Shown here: one piece after another, positions 5,689 through 10,600 of the stretch
How positions within the stretch are numbered: position 1 is the stretch's first letter
Layout: each line of letters starts with the position of its first letter
NCBI GenBank assembly: GCA_002770795.1
Contig: PCTP01000098.1
Coordinates: forward strand, 1-10,600
From: Gammaproteobacteria bacterium CG22_combo_CG10-13_8_21_14_all_40_8
GTDB lineage: Bacteria > Pseudomonadota > Gammaproteobacteria > Enterobacterales > GCA-002770795
Length of the DNA stretch: 10,600 nucleotides
Reading direction: 5' to 3'
Notes under the pieces: model-generated
Databases searched by the model: none
What the model was told of the DNA's origin: nothing
The model's input: only the letters and a program-made list of their open reading frames with translations
Translations under genes and position numbers: made by a program

Positions 5689-7320
5689 TCATTCAAACTC
5701 ATCATCGTAAACCCGATATTCAGATCTTGGATGCCTTTCTAACCATAAGATGGCTTCATAATAACCTTGTCCCGCAGAATACTCCATCCATTGATAGGCT
5801 AATTTGGTATTTTTTTTCACTTCAAATCCGTCTTGATAGAAGGAAGCAATCTGATATTGTGCAGGAGCATATCCTTGTCTTGCAGAACGCATAAACCAGT
5901 CATAGGCACCCTTTTGATGTATTTCTAGTAAGTGTAGTCCTAGTTCATATTGAGCTTTCTCATCTCCAGCTTTGGCGGAAACGCCGATCCAGTCCAACCA
6001 AGATAAATCATTCTTTTGGAATTTAAGATTGGATGAGTTTTGCTTAAGTTTCATACCGATTTCATATTGTGCTTTGGGGTAGCCAAGTTCAGCAGAGGTC
6101 AAGAGTAAATCTTGTGCTTTTTCTGTGTTCTTTTTAACACCCAATCCGGATTTATAGACTAAGGACAGCTGATACTTGGCCGCAGGGTTTCCTTGTGCGC
6201 TGGCTTCATTTAACCATTTCAACCGATCACGCTCAGAGCTCGAAGCCTGTGATAACTGATAAGCTAAAAGTCCATTATCCTTTCCCAATTTTGCCAATTT
6301 CTGTAATTGAGTTGAATTCATGTCCAAATCGTTACAAATATGAGCAGATGCTAACTTATTGGATAAAAAACGATTACCACAGGCCAAGCGATGAATAGAA
6401 ACGAAAGTAAATTGACTGGTGAGTAAAATGCTGGGTTGTCTGGGTGGCGGTTGTGGTGGGGCACAGGGATCAACAACATCCTCGACTGTATTAAAAAAAT
6501 CCGGTTTAGCCTGAACTAATACTCCAACCAAAAACCATTGGTCTTGATGATTAAAGCGTACAAACAATCCAGCACCATCATCTGCTTGTCCATAACTTGA
6601 TCTGGGGATGTCGACTTTCCAGAAGTGATTAATTTGATCCCAGTACAGCTTGTTGGCTTTTGCCCAACCCTTTTTAGCCGTAGTAGGATGATTAAACTGA
6701 CGGCTTCCAAAAGAAACGACTTTAACTTCCGTAGCAAGTTTTGGATCGTCAAATAGCTGTGAAGCTTTATCAACTGGTAGAATCTTTGTTAGTGTCACAC
6801 CTAAAAAATTAAGTGGTATTTTTTCTTCTAAATCCATCAAACTGAGATTGTCAGGGCTTCCATAATGATAATTTTTGGCAATTCTAATATGTTTAGATTG
6901 GAGACAAACTTCTCCAGCTTCATTAAATGGTCTTTTATTACCCAAACAAACCATCGCGGAAGTCGCTTTTTTAGAATCTTCCTCTTTGTAGGCACAGTGT
7001 CCAGCACTAAGTACCTGAGAATCATTGATCAAAAAACCTGTGCATTGTTTTTTATCACTATCTTTACCAAACGAAAATTCTATATAGACAACGGACAGCC
7101 ACCCTTTGCCTACACTCGATGATCCAGTCAGTGCTGATGCAGGATGATTGAATAAAATTGTGAGCAAAAGACACAACAGATACTTAGGGTGATAAAATGG
7201 ATTAGATGGCTTAAAACCATGGGATGAAATATTCAAGCGGAGGTTTCGAAGTGAAATTAAAAGAAATAAGACCTGCTGTCCAAAAAATGGCAATGAAATA
7301 CTTCTATTATTAATTGCCAT
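5689..7320 (-). CDS. Exported degenerate trypsin-like domain fused to Sel1 repeats
   Basis: With the ATG at 7320 the product is 543 residues; the frame stays open to a TTG at 7389 inside ctp. A strong hydrophobic signal core (about 45-57) ends in PASA-LTG (cut near residue 63). A chymotrypsin-fold domain (about 70-280) keeps GFLINDSQVLSAGHC with His108 and a C93-C109 pair like the trypsin disulfide. The Asp motif reads DNLSLMDL, with Asn158 at the expected catalytic position, and GDSGGP is replaced by ADDGAG, with Asp248 at the nucleophile. It is therefore probably inactive as a serine protease. A proline-rich linker (about 284-297) leads to Sel1/TPR-like repeats (about 366-530), for example AKYQLSLVYKSGLGVKKN and APAQYQIASFYQDGFEVKKN, which usually bind proteins. 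The start is 19 bp after the ctp stop, suggesting co-transcription. AGGA sits too close to the ATG, and the leader is unusually long, so the start is uncertain. The specific function is unknown. Confidence 0.83.
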   Translation of the reverse strand: MAINNRSISLPFFGQQVLFLLISLRNLRLNISSHGFKPSNPFYHPKYLLCLLLTILFNHPASALTGSSSVGKGWLSVVYIEFSFGKDSDKKQCTGFLINDSQVLSAGHCAYKEEDSKKATSAMVCLGNKRPFNEAGEVCLQSKHIRIAKNYHYGSPDNLSLMDLEEKIPLNFLGVTLTKILPVDKASQLFDDPKLATEVKVVSFGSRQFNHPTTAKKGWAKANKLYWDQINHFWKVDIPRSSYGQADDGAGLFVRFNHQDQWFLVGVLVQAKPDFFNTVEDVVDPCAPPQPPPRQPSILLTSQFTFVSIHRLACGNRFLSNKLASAHICNDLDMNSTQLQKLAKLGKDNGLLAYQLSQASSSERDRLKWLNEASAQGNPAAKYQLSLVYKSGLGVKKNTEKAQDLLLTSAELGYPKAQYEIGMKLKQNSSNLKFQKNDLSWLDWIGVSAKAGDEKAQYELGLHLLEIHQKGAYDWFMRSARQGYAPAQYQIASFYQDGFEVKKNTKLAYQWMEYSAGQGYYEAILWLERHPRSEYRVYDDEFE

Positions 7321-7339
7321 TTCCTGCACTATGCTTTGT

Positions 7340-9535
7340 TTAGCCCGCTTTGTATTGCACGGAGGCAATGTTCTTTCGTTTAAAACCAATGTGGATATAG
7401 TCCTTCAAAATAAAGCCAGCTTCAGTTAAACCCGGATCAAAATCATTTTCTTTACTTGCCGAGTCATTTTGCTCATCTTCTATTTTATCTATATCGGTTA
7501 CTGTGGCTAAACCTTGAATTTTGCGTCTTTGGTTTATTCTGTCTAAATCCTTTATTTTATTCGCATCTCGTTCTTGAATCCTTTCTTCTTTATTCAAGCT
7601 AATAGATGTTTTTTTGCGTAAGATAGCGAACTCTTCACTTTCTTTTTTCAAAAAATTGAAAGCGGGATCATGAGCAACTCGAGTTTCATCAAGTTTTCTC
7701 AACTGGTCAATAAACGCGGAAGAGTCAAATTCTGCTGTCTTTTGATATTTTGTGGCTGGTATAGTATCCCAAGGCAAGGTATGTTCTAAAAGCGACTCAC
7801 CATAATCAGTGTTTGATATAGATGATGGTAAACTAATATCAGGTTCCACACCTTTGATCTGAGTACTTTCACCACTAATTCGATAAAAGCGTGCACCCGT
7901 GTATTTTAATTGACCTAAGGTTTGCATATCAGTAGAGCGTTTCCAACGATCTAGATCTTGTAATTGTTGAATAGTGCCTTTTCCATAAGTTGTTCCGCCC
8001 ACAATTAAACCCCTGCCATAGTCTTGGATCGCGCCGGCAAAAATTTCTGAAGCCGAAGCACTAAATCGATTGACTAACACCATTAAAGGCCCATCATAAC
8101 TGGTGCCAGCATCAGTATCGGCTAAAACTTGAATTTTATTCTTATAGTCTCTTTCTAAAACCACTGGTCCACTGTCTATAAAAAGCCCAGTCAAACTGGT
8201 TGCTTCACGCAATGAACCACCACCGTTGTTTCGCAAATCCATAATGATTCCATCTATATTTTTCTTTTTTAATTCTTCAATGAGTATCTTCACATCTCTC
8301 GTAGTACTTTTATAATCGGGATCACCTTGAGATAGAGCCTCAAAATCAATATAAAATTTAGGTAAAGTAATGACACCAAAATGCTCTACTTCACCATTAT
8401 TTTTGACTTCGATAATTTTAGATTTTGCTTCCTGATCTTCCAGCTTTATTTTCTCTCTGATGATGGTGACTTTTTTAGATTCAGCATCCGGACTGGCCCC
8501 CGCAGGTAAAAGTTCTAATCTGACCTTGCTACCAGATTTTCCACGAATAAGATCAACGACATCATCAAGACGCCATCCGATCACATCCTCCATAGCTCCA
8601 TCATCTTGACCAACTGCAACAATGACATCATCCTTGGCAATTTTGCTACTTCTGTCTGCAGGGCCACCTTCAACCAACCTAACGACCTTGGTATAAACAT
8701 CTTCTGTTTGTAATACTGCGCCAATCCCTTCCAGAGAAAGGGCCATATCTATATTGAAGTTCTGTGCAGTTCTAGGGGTGAAATAAGAAGTATGAGGTTC
8801 AATCGTTTGAGTCACTGCGTCCATAAAATACCTAAAAACATCGGTACTTTCAGTTTGTGATATTCTTCTTAAAGCAGTTTTGTAGCGTTTTTTTAGTAAC
8901 TCAATGACTTCAACATCAGTTTTTTTAGTCAAAATTAGACTGAGTACATCATTTTTAGTTTTTTTACGCCAAAGTTCATTAATCTCTTCGAGATCTTTGG
9001 CATAGTCCGATTCCTCTCGATCATAGTCATAAGACTCTTTTAAGGTGAAATCAAAAGGTTTATCCAGCAAGCTTAAAGAATATTGATAACGCTCCACCCA
9101 TCTTTGGCGATACAGATCAAACATATTGTAAACAGGTTCTAAATCGCCATCAAAAACCATATCATCAAAACGGGTTTTATTTTTAGCAAATTGTTTGAGA
9201 TCCTCTTGTGTAAGATATATTTTAGCGGGATCAATTTCTTTCAAAAAGGCATCAAAGGCACTTTTAGAAAACTCATCATCAAACTTAAAATCTCTTCGGT
9301 AATGATATAAATAGACTAACTCACTGACCAGTTTTGCGGCACGTTTTTGACTGGGTTTGGGTTGTAATACGGGTAAATCTGATACATTAATAATGCTATC
9401 ACTTAAGGCTTTGGCGCGGTCGTTAATTTCATTATTAGCGATGCCAGCAACAGAAAATATCAGCAATAAACCGCCTAAAGTTGATAACCACAAACGAGAA
9501 GCTGGAGATTTAGAAATCTTTGAAAATTTGCTCAT
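7340..9535 (-). CDS. prc: Tail-specific (C-terminal processing) protease, Prc/Ctp, family S41
   Basis: Prc is a periplasmic serine protease that degrades or trims proteins from their C-termini, including peptidoglycan hydrolases and tailed misfolded proteins. The 731-residue product has an N-terminal signal or anchor (hydrophobic about 16-33), the helical N-terminal domain of the Prc subfamily (about 50-250), a PDZ domain (about 265-350; LSLEGIGAVLQ, GGPAD) and the S41 core (about 385-570; MDLRNNGGGSLREA 432-445). Ser494 (FSASASE), Asp505 (QDYG) and Lys519 (YGKGT) match the spacing of E. coli Prc Ser430, Asp441 and Lys455. A charged C-terminal domain (about 585-731) follows. It is longer than the ~680 residues of the E. 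coli protein. Start at ATG 9535; AAAGG lies 12 bases upstream, farther than ideal. It heads a probable unit with the Sel1-repeat gene and cvpA. Confidence 0.96.
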   Translation of the reverse strand: MSKFSKISKSPASRLWLSTLGGLLLIFSVAGIANNEINDRAKALSDSIINVSDLPVLQPKPSQKRAAKLVSELVYLYHYRRDFKFDDEFSKSAFDAFLKEIDPAKIYLTQEDLKQFAKNKTRFDDMVFDGDLEPVYNMFDLYRQRWVERYQYSLSLLDKPFDFTLKESYDYDREESDYAKDLEEINELWRKKTKNDVLSLILTKKTDVEVIELLKKRYKTALRRISQTESTDVFRYFMDAVTQTIEPHTSYFTPRTAQNFNIDMALSLEGIGAVLQTEDVYTKVVRLVEGGPADRSSKIAKDDVIVAVGQDDGAMEDVIGWRLDDVVDLIRGKSGSKVRLELLPAGASPDAESKKVTIIREKIKLEDQEAKSKIIEVKNNGEVEHFGVITLPKFYIDFEALSQGDPDYKSTTRDVKILIEELKKKNIDGIIMDLRNNGGGSLREATSLTGLFIDSGPVVLERDYKNKIQVLADTDAGTSYDGPLMVLVNRFSASASEIFAGAIQDYGRGLIVGGTTYGKGTIQQLQDLDRWKRSTDMQTLGQLKYTGARFYRISGESTQIKGVEPDISLPSSISNTDYGESLLEHTLPWDTIPATKYQKTAEFDSSAFIDQLRKLDETRVAHDPAFNFLKKESEEFAILRKKTSISLNKEERIQERDANKIKDLDRINQRRKIQGLATVTDIDKIEDEQNDSASKENDFDPGLTEAGFILKDYIHIGFKRKNIASVQYKAG

Positions 9536-9569
9536 ATTTCAGCGAGACCTTTAGATGTTGATAGAGATA

Positions 9570-9598
9570 GTTGTAACCTTTCAGCCCTTATGGGTCAA
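9570..9598 (-). promoter_or_regulatory. Predicted prc promoter
   Basis: On the minus strand TTGACC (9593-9598, five of six -35 consensus bases) and TACAAC (9570-9575, four of six -10 bases) are separated by 17 bp. The predicted start is near 9563, about 28 bases before the prc ATG. It lies in the 157-bp gap after the glutaryl-CoA dehydrogenase gene and its hairpin. Confidence 0.5.
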
Positions 9599-9650
9599 GA
9601 GTTTTTCATCGACAAAATGTTACAGATAGAGAGATTACTTGGTAAAAATG

Positions 9651-9679
9651 GGGAAAGTGGAGCACTTCATGTACTCCAC
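9651..9679 (-). terminator. Probable intrinsic terminator of the glutaryl-CoA dehydrogenase gene
   Basis: On the minus strand GTGGAGTAC, a five-base loop and GTGCTCCAC (9657-9679) form a nine-base-pair stem with one G-U pair, starting 13 bases after the stop codon. It is followed by TTTCCCCATTTTT, an interrupted T tract, so termination may be incomplete. Its place right after the stop codon supports the call and separates this gene from the prc unit. Confidence 0.55.
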
Positions 9680-9692
9680 AGATATTATTCTG

Positions 9693-10600
9693 TTAACAAA
9701 ATGCTTGAAGGCCAGTTTGAGCTCTCCCAAGGATTAAGGCATGGATATCGTGAGTTCCTTCGTAGGTATTCACTGCCTCAAGATTCATCATGTGGCGGAT
9801 CACATGAAACTCATCGGCAATCCCGTTTCCACCGTGCATATCTCTGGCGATACGAGCAATCTCAAGTGCTTTACCACAAGAGTTTCTTTTCACCAGAGAA
9901 ACCATTTCTGGCACCATGTCACCACTATCCATTAATTGCCCTACTCTTAATACACCTTGTAAACCCAAAGTAATATCCGTTTGCATATCAGCTAATTTTT
10001 TCTGAACTAGCTGAGTCGCTGCAAGTGGACGACCAAATTGTTTGCGATCCATGGTATATCGGCGCGCTGCATGCCAGCAAAACTCTGCCGCACCTAAAGC
10101 ACCCCAAGCAATACCATAACGAGCTCTATTCAAACAACCAAATGGACCACGAAGACCTTTTATATCTGGGAATTTATTTTCTTCTGGAACAAAGACATCA
10201 TCCATAACAATTTCACCCGTTATAGATGCGCGTAAGGAGAATTTGCCTTCAATTTTAGGAGCACTCAAACCTTTCATGCCCTTTTCCAAAACAAATCCTC
10301 TGATATCACCAACATCATCTTTAGCCCAAACTACAAAAACATCGGCCACAGGAGAATTGGTGATCCACATTTTTGATCCCGATAAGGAATAGCCACCATC
10401 CACCTTCTTTGCACGGGTTTTCATACTGGCAGGATCTGAACCACTGTCAGGTTCAGTTAACCCAAAGCAACCAATGAGTTCTCCAGTGGCTAACTTAGGT
10501 AAGTATTTTTGTTTTTGTTCTTCTGTGCCATAGGTATAGATAGGATGCATGACCAAACTAGATTGGACACTCATGGCCGAGCGATATCCACTATCCACTC
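9693..10600 (-). CDS. gcdH: Glutaryl-CoA dehydrogenase, acyl-CoA dehydrogenase family (5' end outside window)
   Basis: This FAD enzyme oxidises and decarboxylates glutaryl-CoA to crotonyl-CoA in lysine, tryptophan and glutarate breakdown. About 302 C-terminal residues are present of a usual length near 390; the frame is open through the right edge, and the GTG near 10598 is the valine of the conserved VDSGYRSAMSVQSSLVM, not a start. Family signatures: CFGLTEPDSGSDPASM and MWITNSPVADVFVVWAK (FAD and substrate region), LRASITGEIVMDDVFVPEEN, and near the C-terminus DMHGGNGIADEFHVIRHM and VNTYEGTHDIHALILGRAQTG, whose Glu in YEGT is the catalytic base. The DPASM and YEGTHDIHALILGR patterns favour glutaryl-CoA dehydrogenase over other acyl-CoA dehydrogenases. 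A terminator-like hairpin follows the stop codon. The gene appears intact as far as seen. Confidence 0.95.
   Translation of the reverse strand, partial: VDSGYRSAMSVQSSLVMHPIYTYGTEEQKQKYLPKLATGELIGCFGLTEPDSGSDPASMKTRAKKVDGGYSLSGSKMWITNSPVADVFVVWAKDDVGDIRGFVLEKGMKGLSAPKIEGKFSLRASITGEIVMDDVFVPEENKFPDIKGLRGPFGCLNRARYGIAWGALGAAEFCWHAARRYTMDRKQFGRPLAATQLVQKKLADMQTDITLGLQGVLRVGQLMDSGDMVPEMVSLVKRNSCGKALEIARIARDMHGGNGIADEFHVIRHMMNLEAVNTYEGTHDIHALILGRAQTGLQAFC

Noticed and set aside
6865..7122. Plus-strand open frame of 85 codons with aromatic-rich sequence
   Set aside because: It is antisense to the trypsin-like domain region, and its composition is what AT-rich antisense sequence produces.
9505..9523. 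TTAGAAATCTTTGA, resembling the GacA/LetA upstream binding site
   Set aside because: It matches the palindromic consensus imperfectly, lies inside the prc coding sequence and is not upstream of any visible small-RNA gene.
9590..9973. Plus-strand open frame of 127 codons
   Set aside because: Most of it is antisense to the well-supported glutaryl-CoA dehydrogenase gene, and it also spans its terminator hairpin and the -35 of the prc promoter.

Overview
The window looks like chromosome from an AT-rich gammaproteobacterium. Hand counts of two coding lines (2401-2460 and 7801-7860) give about 33% G+C. The strongest clue is the minus-strand order uvrY/gacA - uvrC - pgsA - tRNA-Gly - tRNA-Cys - tRNA-Leu, a classic gammaproteobacterial neighbourhood. 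AT richness, a GacA/LetA-type regulator, a Sel1-repeat protein and a glutaryl-CoA dehydrogenase would fit a Legionella-like relative, but that placement is an inference.

Left part (1-4078, all genes on the minus strand): the response regulator gene starts at a TTG codon and is followed by uvrC (GTG start, nucleotide excision repair) and pgsA (phosphatidylglycerophosphate synthase). A strong promoter (TTGACA / TAAAAT) then drives the tRNA operon Gly(GCC)-Cys(GCA)-Leu(UAA), all three with encoded CCA. Three perfect 25-bp tandem repeats lie between tRNA-Cys and tRNA-Leu. Beyond the tRNA-Leu 3' end is a gene-poor, G+C-richer segment (about 52% over 1-240) rich in inverted repeats.

Middle (4079-5643): a divergent intergenic region with a good extended -10 promoter leads into a plus-strand YfiR-family periplasmic protein. 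This gene runs head-on into minus-strand cvpA. Their 3' ends overlap by 80 bp, and the overlap depends on the exact length of a 12-A tract.

Right part (4957-10600, minus strand): a probable transcription unit starts with the tail-specific protease ctp/prc. It is followed 19 bp later by an exported protein that fuses a degenerate trypsin-like domain (Asp in place of the catalytic Ser, Asn at the expected catalytic Asp) to Sel1/TPR-like repeats, and then by cvpA. Upstream, ended by its own hairpin, is the 3' part of a glutaryl-CoA dehydrogenase gene that runs off the right edge.

The most interesting observations are the pseudoprotease-Sel1 protein next to Prc (a possible substrate adaptor, by analogy with NlpI-Prc and LbcA-CtpA), a G9 homopolymer inside uvrC that could switch the gene off by slippage, the tandem repeats inside the tRNA operon, and the structured, compositionally distinct segment after tRNA-Leu.
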